64,000 bases of DNA from Nannocystis sp. RBIL2 (lineage in GTDB: Bacteria > Myxococcota_A > Polyangia > Nannocystales > Nannocystaceae). The DNA lies in the NCBI RefSeq assembly GCF_026626745.1, contig NZ_JAPNJW010000002.1, positions 3,062,151-3,126,150 on the forward strand. Direction: 5' to 3'. The notes under the pieces are model-generated. The model saw only the letters and a list, made by a program, of their open reading frames with translations. It ran no database searches and was not told the DNA's origin. Of the stretch, positions 1 through 9,707 are shown piece by piece (position 1 is the first letter of the stretch; each line of letters begins with the position of its first letter). Position numbers and translations under genes: made by a program.

Positions 1-482
1 TGACCCGGCCCGGCCCGGCGCTCGGGCAGCTGTTCAGCGTCTACGCCCACGCCCGCGCGGCCGAGCTGCGCAGCGCCTCGCTCGCCCCTGGCGGCCCGAG
101 CCAGCGCGCGGCGCGATGGTTCCGCAGCACGTTCCGGCCGGCGCAGACGCTCGAGCCCCCCGTGAGCGCGGCCGAGCTCGTGCCCGGCTGCGGGGTGCCG
201 TGGCTCGACGCGGTGGCCCGCTTCGCGGCCGCGCTCGGCGAGGGCCGGCTCGCGCCCGAGCTGCTCGCGGGCCGCGAGTACGTGTCGCTCCTGACCTGCG
301 ACGGCACGGGGGCGGGCAGCACGTTCGAGCTCATCATGGCGATCTTCACCAACGTCCTGGCGCTCACCGGCGACGAGGCGGCCGCCGTTCGTCGGACCGC
401 GCAGCACGTCCGCAGCCTGGTCGACGACGACTACGAGGTCGAACCGGAGCTCAGCGAGGACGAGACGGTCCAGGAGCTGTGA
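1..482 (+). CDS. 3' part of an unidentified protein (5' end outside window)
   Basis: The reading frame is open from position 3 to the TGA ending at 482, so the gene begins upstream of the window. About 159 residues are visible. An internal GTG at 162 could also serve as a start (106 aa), but the codons before it show the same strong G/C third-position bias and read as protein (for example GQLFSVYAHARAAELRS), so I treat it as a truncated longer gene. The C-terminus is acidic (EDETVQEL). No family is recognised. It converges on the sulfatase-fold gene, and a five-unit array of the 14-bp repeat lies between the two stop codons. Confidence 0.55.
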   Translation, partial: TRPGPALGQLFSVYAHARAAELRSASLAPGGPSQRAARWFRSTFRPAQTLEPPVSAAELVPGCGVPWLDAVARFAAALGEGRLAPELLAGREYVSLLTCDGTGAGSTFELIMAIFTNVLALTGDEAAAVRRTAQHVRSLVDDDYEVEPELSEDETVQEL

Positions 483-536
483 GGCAAGGCGGCGCGGCCA
501 GGGCCCGCGCCTGCAGCTGACCGGCGAGCCGTCGGG

Positions 537-606
537 CATGTCCTCCAGGACATGTCTTCTCGGGCATGTCTCCGAGAGCATGCCCGTTCGGACATCTCCG
601 ATCAGT
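537..606. repeat. 14-bp repeat array A (5 units)
   Basis: CATG or CATC cores start at 537, 551, 565, 579 and 593, exactly 14 bp apart. The first unit reads CATGTCCTCCAGGA. Neighbouring units pair: CATGTCC (537-543) with GGACATG (548-554) over a 4-nt loop, and CGGGCATG (561-568) with CATGCCCG (579-586). The array fills the gap between two convergent genes and touches the stop codon of the minus-strand gene. This placement fits a bidirectional terminator or a protein-binding array; function is inferred only. Confidence 0.85.
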
Positions 607-2731
607 CGACGAAGTTCGGCGGCCCCGTGCGCTCGAGGTACTGGTCGAGCGCGTCCTGCAGCCGCTCGACCTTCGGCTCGCCGTACGGCAGCGGCTTGTC
701 GCCTTGCTGCTTGCGGGCCGACAGCGCCTCGTCGAGCAGGTTGCACACCAGCTTGTACGTGCCGTCGAACACCGTGACCATGTTGTGGGTCGCCTCGCCG
801 TTGGCGACGAAGCGCCAGGTCTCGGCGACCAGCACGCGGTTCTTGTTGGACGCGGGGTTCGACAGGATGCCGGCGAGGTCGCGGCCGTCGAGGCCGTCGG
901 GCGCGGGGGTCTCGGTCCACTTGAGGATCGTCGGCATCACGTCGACGGTGCCGACGAGCTGCTTCGAGGTGGTCCCGGGGGCGAAGCCGGGGCCGCGGAC
1001 GACCAGCGGCACGCGGATGTCGTCCTCGCCGACGCCGACGCCGTGGGTGCGCCGCTTGGCGCCGAGGCTCTCGCCGTGGTCGGCGGTGATGATGACGGCG
1101 ATCTCGCGCTCCTTGGCGAGCTCGTCGATGCGCTCGAGCAGGCGGCCGACCTGCTTGTCGGTCCACGCGACCTCGTGATCGTACTTGCCGGCGACGCTGT
1201 TGCCCCAGCGCGGCACCCCGCGGTGCCACGAGTGGCCGCCGTGCGGGCCGAAGTAATGGGCCCACAGGAAGAACGGGCGGTCCTTCGGCTGCGCGTCGAG
1301 GATCTTGAGCGCCGCGTCGGTGACGGCGACGTCGAGCGACTTGCCCGAGACCTCCTGGTACTCGTCGAAGTCCGGGTATGCGCCGGTCGAGGCGTCGAGG
1401 AAGCCGGTCGAGCCGTCGTCGATGACCGCGGCGGTGTACATGCCGCGCCGCTTCAAGAAGGTCTGCAGCGGCACGTACTTGTCGGGCGCCGGCAGGCCGA
1501 ACTTGAGCTTGACCAGCTCGCCGTCGTCGAGTTGGTCCATCTCGGTGCTGCGCAGCAGGCGGAACTTGTTGGTCTCGTAGAAGGGGTTCCACACCAGCCG
1601 CCGCGGATACACCCCACGGAACAGCGAGGACAGGGCGAGGCTGGTCCACGAGCCGCCGGTGTAGGCGCGGATGAAGCGGGTCCCGCTCTCGGACCACTTC
1701 TTCATCTCGGGGGTGGTGTTGCGCTTGCCGCCCCAGCTGACGTGGTCGGCGCGCAGGGTGTCGATGGTGATGAGGATGACGCTGGTCGGCGGCGGCTTGT
1801 CGGGCACCGGCGGGTCGGCCGGCGGCGTCTCGACGGCCAGATCGCCGAGGACGCAGTTGTCGTCGACGCCGTTGCCGGGCAGCTCGCGCGCGAACGGGTG
1901 GACCGCGGCGTTGAACGGGGCGCAGTCGCCACCGCCGAGGATCGGCGAGTAGCCGTCGCGGTCGACGTCGCCGAGGTTCCGCAGCGTCCGCAGCGACAGG
2001 CTCGAGAACGGCCGCGCGAGCAGACCCGCGAGCAGGTCGCGATCGCCGTCGACGACCACGAGCGCCCACACGAACGGCAGCGCGAGCAGGCCGGCGCCGA
2101 CGCGCCGCCCCCACGCGGGCAGGCGCAGGCGCAGGGGCCAGTAGCGCATGCAGATGACGCCGGTGATGGTCAGCATCAGCACCGCCATCACCCGCAGTGC
2201 AGTGTGCGCCGCCGGGTAGTTGTCGACGCCCACCTGACGGTCGGCGACGATGAAGCCGATCGCCGCCACGGTGAGCAGCGGGCCGGTCCACAGCGGCCGC
2301 TTCCGCGTGCGCGACAGCCAGGCCGCCTTGTCGGCCGACGGCTGGGCGACGAACCCGAGGACCGCCAGCCCGAGGCCCGCGCCCACGCCGGCGATCGCCG
2401 CGGCCACGGCGTCGGCGTGGTCCTTGCCGCCGAAGCGGGCGAACACCCCGAGCTGGTCCATGAGCCAGGCGGTGAGGCCGGCGCCGATCGCCAGCCACGC
2501 GAGCGCCCGCCCCCACGTCGGCAGCCGCCGGAGCCCGCGCAGCACCCCGGCGAACACGCCTCCGAGCACCGCGCCGGCGCCGACGCCGACGCCGAGGGCA
2601 GCCAGCGCCGCCGACACACCCACACCCTGCCCCCCGCCGAGGAAATCGATCAGGGAGGCCAGGCCGGCGACCGCGGCGGCAAACGGAATATGGGCCAGGA
2701 ACGCCGTTCTGGGCGGATCTTCGACGGACAT
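602..2731 (-). CDS. membrane-anchored sulfatase / alkaline-phosphatase-superfamily protein
   Basis: The protein has 709 aa from the ATG at 2731; a GTG at 2800 would add 23 residues. Residues 1-230 hold several hydrophobic Ala/Gly/Leu-rich membrane segments. Residues 255-293 form a MopE-type putative metal-binding motif (DVDRDGYSP, GGDC, then NGVDDNC). From residue 318 a sulfatase fold follows: ITIDTLRADH with the metal Asp near 324, a conserved His region (AHYFGPHGGH) and ITADHGES. The canonical Cys/Ser-x-Pro-x-Arg formylglycine site is absent; the equivalent stretch near 361-368 reads SWTSLALS, so sulfatase activity is doubtful. A phosphatase or phosphotransferase role in the envelope is equally possible. 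The fold assignment is firm and the substrate is unknown. Confidence 0.85.
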   Translation of the reverse strand: MSVEDPPRTAFLAHIPFAAAVAGLASLIDFLGGGQGVGVSAALAALGVGVGAGAVLGGVFAGVLRGLRRLPTWGRALAWLAIGAGLTAWLMDQLGVFARFGGKDHADAVAAAIAGVGAGLGLAVLGFVAQPSADKAAWLSRTRKRPLWTGPLLTVAAIGFIVADRQVGVDNYPAAHTALRVMAVLMLTITGVICMRYWPLRLRLPAWGRRVGAGLLALPFVWALVVVDGDRDLLAGLLARPFSSLSLRTLRNLGDVDRDGYSPILGGGDCAPFNAAVHPFARELPGNGVDDNCVLGDLAVETPPADPPVPDKPPPTSVILITIDTLRADHVSWGGKRNTTPEMKKWSESGTRFIRAYTGGSWTSLALSSLFRGVYPRRLVWNPFYETNKFRLLRSTEMDQLDDGELVKLKFGLPAPDKYVPLQTFLKRRGMYTAAVIDDGSTGFLDASTGAYPDFDEYQEVSGKSLDVAVTDAALKILDAQPKDRPFFLWAHYFGPHGGHSWHRGVPRWGNSVAGKYDHEVAWTDKQVGRLLERIDELAKEREIAVIITADHGESLGAKRRTHGVGVGEDDIRVPLVVRGPGFAPGTTSKQLVGTVDVMPTILKWTETPAPDGLDGRDLAGILSNPASNKNRVLVAETWRFVANGEATHNMVTVFDGTYKLVCNLLDEALSARKQQGDKPLPYGEPKVERLQDALDQYLERTGPPNFVD

Positions 2732-2982
2732 CGCGGCAGCGCCGCATTGTGCCCGACGTCGCGGCGTGACGGAAGCGTGACGATGTTTGCCGGCGCTCAC
2801 ATATGCAGAGGTCGGTACGGCCGCCGGCCCGCCAGAGGCCCTTCAGGCGGCCTTTCGGCCCCGCTCGGGTCCAGAAGGCCGGTTGCATGTTGAAGCGCAC
2901 GCAGGTAGCGATCGCCCCGCCGAGGAGGCGCCATCGCGCGCGACGCGCGACGCGCTGCGCGCGATGGCCCGTCGCTCCGCCT

Positions 2983-3080
2983 GATGTTTTTAAAGACATG
3001 CCCCGAAGGGCATGTCCTTGCAGCCATGCGAGCGAGGCCCGCCGCCGATCCGCATGTCTCTTCAGCCATACGAGCGCAAC
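2983..3080. repeat. 14-bp repeat array B (7 units)
   Basis: Units start at 2983, 2997, 3011, 3025, 3039 (degenerate), 3053 and 3067, all on a 14-bp frame. GACATGCCC (2995-3003) pairs perfectly with GGGCATGTC (3008-3016) around a CGAA loop; on the minus strand this is a C(UUCG)G tetraloop hairpin, followed by TTTAAAAA. It lies downstream of the minus-strand Sel1 gene and upstream of the sulfatase-fold gene. I see no gene in the remainder of 2732-3230. Confidence 0.85.
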
Positions 3081-3185
3081 CCGCCAGGCCGCTCATTGCG
3101 GTGAGCGCCACCTCCTCGCCCCGTCGCTCGCAGTTCGCTCCTGTCGATCGGCAGGGCGCCTCGCTCCGCAAGCGCGGCGAGGTCC

Positions 3186-3240
3186 CATGAACATGTCTTT
3201 CTTTTTTAAAGACATGTCCCGGAAGCCATCTCAGTTCTTC
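3186..3240. repeat. 14-bp repeat array C with AT-rich hairpin
   Basis: CATG cores at 3192 and 3213 are 21 bp (1.5 units) apart, and a further CAT core is at 3227. ACATGTCTTT (3191-3200) pairs perfectly with AAAGACATGT (3208-3217) over a T-rich loop. The last unit touches the stop codon of the Sel1-repeat gene, so the hairpin would be transcribed at that gene's 3' end. Confidence 0.7.
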
Positions 3241-4178
3241 TCGTCCCCGTCGTCCGCGTCCTCGTCGTCCTCGAACTCCTCGTCGTCCTCGTCGTCCTCG
3301 TCGGCGTCGCCGTACGGGTCGTAGTCGTCCTCTTCGATGCCGGCGATCGAGCGCATCTCGGCGATCTCCTCGTCGCTGACGGACAGCACCTCGGCGAGGC
3401 TGGCCCACGGGAAGCCGCCGGACTGGGCGATCCCGAGGTACTGCGTGATAATTTCGGGGTCACGCGCGTGGCCGCGGCCCTGGTAGCACTTGATGCCGAC
3501 CAGCGCGCCGGCCTTGACGTGACCGAGGTCGGCGGCCTTGCGGTACCACTGGAACGCGACCGCGTCGTCCTGCGGCACGCGGTCGCCGGTCTCCGCGTAA
3601 TAGCCCTCGTTGAACATCGCCCGCGGCTGCCCGAGCGCGGCGGCCTTGGCGTTGTAGGCGCGGCCGGCGTCCGGGTCGCTGCGCCCGACCAGCACCGCGG
3701 CCTCGAACAGGCCGTCGGCGTTGCCCTTCTCGGCCGCGCGCACGGCCGCGGCGCGGGCCTCGTCCTCGTCGCCGTCGCTGCCGTCGGGCCCGCCCAGCCC
3801 GCGCGTCCACATGTAACTGATCAGCACGTCGAGCGCGCCGGTCTCGTCCGCCGCGGCCTGGCGCGTCAACGCCGGCCACGCCGCGCCTGCGAGCTCGGAA
3901 TCCTCGTGCTGCAGGACCCGCCGCGCCAGGCCGATCGCCGCGTCCGTGTGGCCGCCCGTCGCGGCCCGCTTGAGCGCCTCCAGCGACAGCGCGCGCAGCT
4001 CATCGACCAGCGCCTCGTCGACCGGCGGCAGCCCGGCGATCTCGTCGGACTGGCGAAAATCGAGGGCGACCTCGGCGATCCGGTGTTGTTCGTACAGCTC
4101 CTCGGCGGCGCCCGTGCGGGCCAGCGCGGCCTTCAGCGCCTCGATCTTCTCGCGCGTGTCCTTCTCGCGTTCGTCCAT
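3231..4178 (-). CDS. Sel1-repeat protein with acidic C-terminal tail
   Basis: The protein has 315 aa and starts at an ATG (MDEREKDTREKIEAL). The central part carries Sel1-like alpha-helical repeats, clearest at AVAFQWYRKAADLGHVKAG and the following KCYQGRG; such repeats act as protein-protein scaffolds. The N-terminus is a charged, possibly coiled helix. The last 35 residues are almost all Asp and Glu. No signal peptide is visible, so it is probably cytoplasmic. A 456-bp gap separates its start from the divergent lipoprotein gene. The partner is unknown. Confidence 0.85.
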   Translation of the reverse strand: MDEREKDTREKIEALKAALARTGAAEELYEQHRIAEVALDFRQSDEIAGLPPVDEALVDELRALSLEALKRAATGGHTDAAIGLARRVLQHEDSELAGAAWPALTRQAAADETGALDVLISYMWTRGLGGPDGSDGDEDEARAAAVRAAEKGNADGLFEAAVLVGRSDPDAGRAYNAKAAALGQPRAMFNEGYYAETGDRVPQDDAVAFQWYRKAADLGHVKAGALVGIKCYQGRGHARDPEIITQYLGIAQSGGFPWASLAEVLSVSDEEIAEMRSIAGIEEDDYDPYGDADEDDEDDEEFEDDEDADDGDEKN

Positions 4179-4354
4179 CGCGCGACGCTACCGCGACCGG
4201 CGCGGGATTTCGCGGCGACGGCGTGTGAGGAAGTCCGCCTCTGCTTCGCCACGATCTCGCCGCCCACATCTCGCATCGGCGTCCGCCCGAGCCGTGCCGC
4301 CACCGGCTCGATCGAGGAGCTGCCCCTTCGGACAGGCCGTGGCCGGCCCCCGGA

Positions 4355-4382
4355 CATGTCCTTCGAGACATGCCGCTGCGGC
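4355..4382. repeat. 14-bp repeat array D (2 units) in a divergent intergenic region
   Basis: CATG cores at 4355 and 4369 are 14 bp apart. CATGTC (4355-4360) pairs with GACATG (4367-4372) around a loop containing TTCG. The array lies in the 456-bp gap 4179-4634 between the divergent Sel1 and Thr-rich lipoprotein genes. I see no other gene there and no clear promoter. Confidence 0.7.
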
Positions 4383-4634
4383 CCGATCGCCGTTCGCCGC
4401 GAGGCGGGGCGGCGCCCGGTCCAGGGCCGGGCCGACCGCCCAACCGGCCGCGGTGAAATGGCCACACTGCGGCCCCCGGCGCCGACCCGAAGCCGCGCGT
4501 GATTTCGCGCATCCTCGATCTCGACGGCCTGCCGCGGCCGCCCGAAAGGCCCTTCGCGGCGCACGGCGTCGCGGCTACTCTCCGCTCGCCGGCGGGCCCT
4601 GAGCGGCGCCGGCGGATTGGCTAGAGGAGCAACG

Positions 4635-5156
4635 ATGCAGCTCATGGGATCGACAGGAACGGGGGCCCACGGCCCGCCGCGGCCGGGCTGGTGGGCGAGC
4701 TTCGCCGCCGCCGCGCTGCTCGTCGGCTGTGCCGACGACACGACCACGGTGACCGACACGGCGCAGGGCACCACCACGCAGACCACGGACGAATCGACCG
4801 TCACCACGGACGAGCCGACCACCACCGTCGCGCCGACCACCACCGTCGCGCCGACGAGCACCAGCACCGACTCGACCACCACCGTCGCGCCGACCACCAC
4901 CGATTCGACGACGACGACGACGACCACGACGACCGGCAACACCGACACCGGCTCGACGGACACCGATACCACCACCGGCGACCCGCTCGCCGGCAATTCG
5001 ATCACCCAGACCGTCAACAGCGGGACCGTGGCCACGAGCCCCAACTTCCGCATGATCTTCACCCTGGGTCAGCCGACCCAGAACCAGGGTCATTACACCT
5101 CGAATAACTTCAGCCTGCGCGGCGGCCTGATCGGCGCCAACGGGAGCCCTCCATGA
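4635..5156 (+). CDS. Thr-rich lipoprotein, copy 1 of duplicated pair
   Basis: The protein has 173 aa from the ATG at 4635. A Shine-Dalgarno AGAGGAG lies 6 bp upstream, which favours this start over the upstream TTG. A signal peptide ends in a lipobox (ALLVGC), followed by about 80 residues that are mostly Thr, Asp and Val (TTTVAPTTT repeats), probably an extended surface linker. A folded C-terminal segment begins at NSITQTVNSGTV and ends IGANGSPP; its core (FRMIFTLGQPTQNQG) is nearly identical in the second copy. The stop overlaps the ATG of the collagen-like gene by four bases (ATGA), so the two are translationally coupled. The function is probably as the membrane-anchored partner of the secreted collagen-like protein, by inference from this pairing. 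Confidence 0.88.
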   Translation: MQLMGSTGTGAHGPPRPGWWASFAAAALLVGCADDTTTVTDTAQGTTTQTTDESTVTTDEPTTTVAPTTTVAPTSTSTDSTTTVAPTTTDSTTTTTTTTTGNTDTGSTDTDTTTGDPLAGNSITQTVNSGTVATSPNFRMIFTLGQPTQNQGHYTSNNFSLRGGLIGANGSPP

Positions 5157-6379
5157 CGATGCAACGATTCGGACTGTCTCTCCCGCGCCGATGGCTCGCC
5201 GCGGCGCTCGTCGTCGCCACCCTGACCCCGACAGAGGCGCGCGCGCTCGCGGTGCCCGAGCTCGTGACCCACCAGGGCCGCCTGTTCGACAACACCGGCT
5301 CGCCGGTCGACGGCACCCAGGACCTCACCTTCACCATTTACGACGCCGAGGTCGCCGGCAACGAGCTGTGGTCCGAGACCATCACCGTCGACTTCGACGA
5401 GGGCTACTTCTCGGTCCGCCTCGGCGAGCAATTGGTCCTCGACGAGAACGTCTTCGACGGCTCCACCCGCTGGCTCGGCATCACCGTCGGCGCCGACCCG
5501 GAGATGACCCCCCGCGCCGCCATCGTCAGCGTCCCCTACGCCATGTTCGCCGGCGACGTCCGCGGCGAGATCAACCCCACCAACGTCAATATCCAGGGCT
5601 TCGGTCCGGTCATCGATCAGAACGGTCAATGGGTCGGCGATCCCTCGGGATTGATCGGACCCGCCGGCCCGCCCGGACCTGCCGGCGCCGCTGGTCCCGC
5701 TGGCCCCGAGGGTCCCGCCGGCCCCGAAGGCCCCGCCGGTCCCGCCGGTCCTGCCGGCCCCGCCGGCCCCGAGGGCGCCCCCGGTCCCGCGGGTCCCCAG
5801 GGCCCGATGGGCGCCGCCGGTCCGATGGGCCCCGCCGGCCCCGCCGGTCCTGCCGGGCCCGCAGGCGCCACCGGCCCCGCGGGTGCGGCCGGGCCCGCCG
5901 GCGTGCAGGGCCCGCAAGGCCCGCAAGGCCCACAAGGCCCGCAAGGCCCCGCCGGCCCGCTCGGCCCGCAGGGGCCCACCGGCATCGTCGCCACCGCGAG
6001 CTTCGCCGGCGCCATCGACGACGTCCCGCTCGACCCCGCGTGGGTGTTCATCGGCCCGACCGTCGTCATCGTCGCCGAGGCCGGCCAGCGACTGACCGGC
6101 ACCGCCACCGCGGGCCTGGCCCACGGCACGACCCTCATCTGGCGCCGGGTCGACCTCGACCTCTGTTACCGCGAGGGCGCACAGCCGCTGAAGAACTTCA
6201 GCGGCGTCAACTTCGTGTCGCCGCGCATCGAGCAATTCGCCAATTCGTTCTCCGCCGCCGGCACGGTGCTGCCCGGCGCCGGCACCTGGACCGTCGGCAT
6301 GTGCATCCGCAACAATTACGGCGGCGAGGTGCTCGACGAGAACAACCGCGTCAACGGCTGGGTGCTGCTGACGAATTGA
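5153..6379 (+). CDS. secreted collagen-like protein, copy 1
   Basis: The protein has 408 aa. An N-terminal signal peptide (cleavage near residue 30, EARALA) is followed by a globular domain, residues 32-165 (VTHQGRLFDNTGSPVDG onward), of a type common at the start of secreted myxobacterial proteins. Thirty-six uninterrupted Gly-X-Y triplets, mostly GPA and GPQ, then predict a collagen triple helix. A C-terminal globular domain of about 130 residues has two cysteines (LCYR and MCIR) and may be a trimerisation or adhesion head. It overlaps the upstream lipoprotein gene by 4 bp and has GGGAG as its ribosome site. The role is probably an extracellular fibre or adhesin. Confidence 0.9.
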   Translation: MTMQRFGLSLPRRWLAAALVVATLTPTEARALAVPELVTHQGRLFDNTGSPVDGTQDLTFTIYDAEVAGNELWSETITVDFDEGYFSVRLGEQLVLDENVFDGSTRWLGITVGADPEMTPRAAIVSVPYAMFAGDVRGEINPTNVNIQGFGPVIDQNGQWVGDPSGLIGPAGPPGPAGAAGPAGPEGPAGPEGPAGPAGPAGPAGPEGAPGPAGPQGPMGAAGPMGPAGPAGPAGPAGATGPAGAAGPAGVQGPQGPQGPQGPQGPAGPLGPQGPTGIVATASFAGAIDDVPLDPAWVFIGPTVVIVAEAGQRLTGTATAGLAHGTTLIWRRVDLDLCYREGAQPLKNFSGVNFVSPRIEQFANSFSAAGTVLPGAGTWTVGMCIRNNYGGEVLDENNRVNGWVLLTN

Positions 6380-6886
6380 TCGGTGCGACGAGGCCCCCGC
6401 GCCTCGACATGTCTCATGAGCCAGCCCGCGCGGTCGTGCATTGCAGCGACCACGCATCATTCGCGACTGCCCACATTGAACCCGGCAATCCGCCGCGCCC
6501 GCTGCGAATTCGCGCAGATCCGGCGGTCGCTCGGGCCCGCCGGCCGGGGCGAGGCGCGGCGGCGATCGTCCCGGCGAGCCCCCAGCGCCTGCGCGCTCTC
6601 GGGCGCTTTCGAGCGCGTAATGTTCACACTCCAGCGACGGATCCTGGAGCTCGTGGTGGCCGCGGAGAACCGCGCAAACCGGCGAATCGACCCGACCGGC
6701 CCGCGCCGCCCTCGATTCGCGCGAGGCCGCCCCCGCGCGGGCGTCGCGACTTTCGCCCCGGCGCCGGGCGCGAATGTCTCCGCGCGACCACACTCGGAGA
6801 CCTTCAGCATGCTCGGGCTTTGTGGATAGTCTGGCGACCACCGGCGGACCTGTGTGTGCCGTCGGCAGATTGCATAGGGAGCGAGG
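6380..6886. other. intergenic gap between the two operon copies
   Basis: This 507-bp gap has no convincing gene on either strand. CGAGGC (6389-6394) and GCCTCG (6401-6406) form a small hairpin just after the first collagen-like gene. A half-spaced pair of 14-bp repeat cores (CATG at 6408 and 6415, 7 bp apart) follows. An AGGGAGCGAGG ribosome site lies immediately before 6887. Confidence 0.5.
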
Positions 6887-7425
6887 ATGCACTTGATGGC
6901 ATGGATTGGAAGTACGGCCCATGGGCCGCCGCGCCCGTGGGCGGCGCTCGGCGTCGTCGCGCTGCTGGCGAGCGCGTGCGCCGACGACACGACCACGGTC
7001 ACCGACACCGCGCAGGGTACGACCACGCAGACGACGGACGATTCCGACACTGAATCGCCGCCGACCACCACGGTCCCCGGGACCACCACGGAGACACCGC
7101 CGACCACCTCGGTGACGGGCACCGATTCGACCACCGCGGTCGACCCGACGGAGCCGACCACCACCGAGACCACCGACACGACGACGACGACCACGACGAC
7201 CACGACCACGACCACGGACACCACGGATACCGACACCGACGGCACCACCGGCAACGAGGTCGTCGGCAAGTCGATCACCCAGACCGTCAACAGCGGGACC
7301 GTGGCCTCGAGCCCCAACTTCCGCATGGTCTTCACCCTGGGTCAGCCCACCCAAAACCAGGGCGTCTACACCTCGGACAACTTTCGCCTGCAGGGCGGCC
7401 TGATCGGCGCCAACGGGAACCCTCC

Positions 7426-7429
<4 letters not shown>
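6887..7429 (+). CDS. Thr-rich lipoprotein, copy 2
   Basis: The protein has 180 aa and is a clear paralogue of the gene at 4635. Both begin with a short MxLM leader, share GSTAHGPPRP-like residues, a lipobox (LLASAC here), the CADDTTTVTDTAQG start of the mature part, a Thr-rich linker and the same C-terminal domain ending IGANGNPP. The linker has a different Thr/Asp composition, so it drifts faster than the ends. The stop overlaps the next ATG in the same ATGA arrangement. It is likely an outer-surface lipoprotein working with the adjacent collagen-like protein. Confidence 0.88.
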
Positions 7430-9144
<1,715 letters not shown>

Positions 9145-9156
9145 ACCGACAGCCCT

Positions 9157-9189
9157 GCGCGCCCTGCTGCTGCTGGCAGCAGGGCGCGC
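9157..9189 (+). terminator. GC-rich hairpin after the collagen-like operon
   Basis: Thirteen bases at 9157-9169 (GCGCGCCCTGCTG) pair perfectly with 9177-9189 across a 7-nt loop, 12 bp after the stop codon. No strong T-run follows, so termination efficiency is uncertain. Confidence 0.6.
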
Positions 9190-9214
9190 GTTCAGGCACC
9201 CTTACCGCCTCTCC

Positions 9215-9667
9215 GTGTCGACCCCGACGGCAATCCTCCTGGCTGGCGCCATGCTCGCGCTGGCCCTCTTCTTCGGTCTCCGCGGCCTGAACCCGGCCGC
9301 GCCCGCCGCTCCGCCGGCCCCTCCGCCCGAGCCTCCCGCGCTCGTGTCGGCGCCCGCGTCGCCCCCGCCGGTCGACCTCGCGGTCGCGCGCCAGCACGCC
9401 GCCAACGCCCTCGCCTATCATCGCGGCGCGCTGCGCCAGAGCTGCTATTTGCCCGCGGTCGCCGGCGAGGCGACGCCCCCGACCATCTCGTTCACCTTCA
9501 ACTTCACCTTCGACCCCGAGGGCGTGCAGATCGCCCGCGGCGTGGTCGAGACCCGCGACGAGGCCCGACAGGCGATCACCCAGTGCGTACTCGCCCAGCT
9601 GCCGCCGCTGCGGATCCCCCGCCCCGGCCAGGTCGTCACGGCCGACCTCCCCCTGTCCTTTCCATAA
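9215..9667 (+). CDS. membrane-anchored protein resembling AgmX/PglI C-terminal domain, copy 1
   Basis: I place the start at the GTG at 9215 (MSTPTAILLAGAMLALALFF), which gives 150 aa beginning with one membrane helix; an ATG at 9251 is the alternative. A Pro/Ala-rich linker (PAAPPAPPPEPP) follows. The C-terminal domain has RQSCYLP, a FTFNFTFDPEGVQ strand and a second Cys (TQCVLAQLPPLRIP) before a PxPGQVV strand. This pattern resembles the TonB-like C-terminal domain found in myxobacterial gliding proteins such as AgmX/PglI; similarity is by pattern only. The next gene has the same architecture. Confidence 0.7.
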   Translation: MSTPTAILLAGAMLALALFFGLRGLNPAAPAAPPAPPPEPPALVSAPASPPPVDLAVARQHAANALAYHRGALRQSCYLPAVAGEATPPTISFTFNFTFDPEGVQIARGVVETRDEARQAITQCVLAQLPPLRIPRPGQVVTADLPLSFP

Positions 9668-9707
9668 TGTCCTGAGAGACATGTCCCAAGGAGCATCATC
9701 ATGGCCT
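9666..9707. repeat. 14-bp repeat array F (3 units) overlapping a ribosome site
   Basis: Cores at 9666 (AATG), 9680 (CATG) and 9694 (CATC) are 14 bp apart. The array spans the whole gap between the two flanking genes, and its third unit supplies the AAGGAG Shine-Dalgarno of the gene at 9701. Confidence 0.75.

Noticed and set aside
537..606. CRISPR array
   Set aside because: The repeats are 14 bp with 4-nt variable parts and palindromic cores; spacers are far too short and no cas genes are present.
566..2893. A 775-codon open frame on the plus strand over the sulfatase-fold gene
   Set aside because: It is rich in Arg, Ala, Gly and His without motifs, and mirrors the minus-strand gene whose motifs are clear; a shadow caused by high GC.
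5093..7354. A 753-codon minus-strand frame over the collagen-like operon
   Set aside because: It reads as Gly/Ala/Arg low complexity opposite the Gly-X-Y codons; the plus-strand genes have signal peptides, ribosome sites and conserved duplicates.
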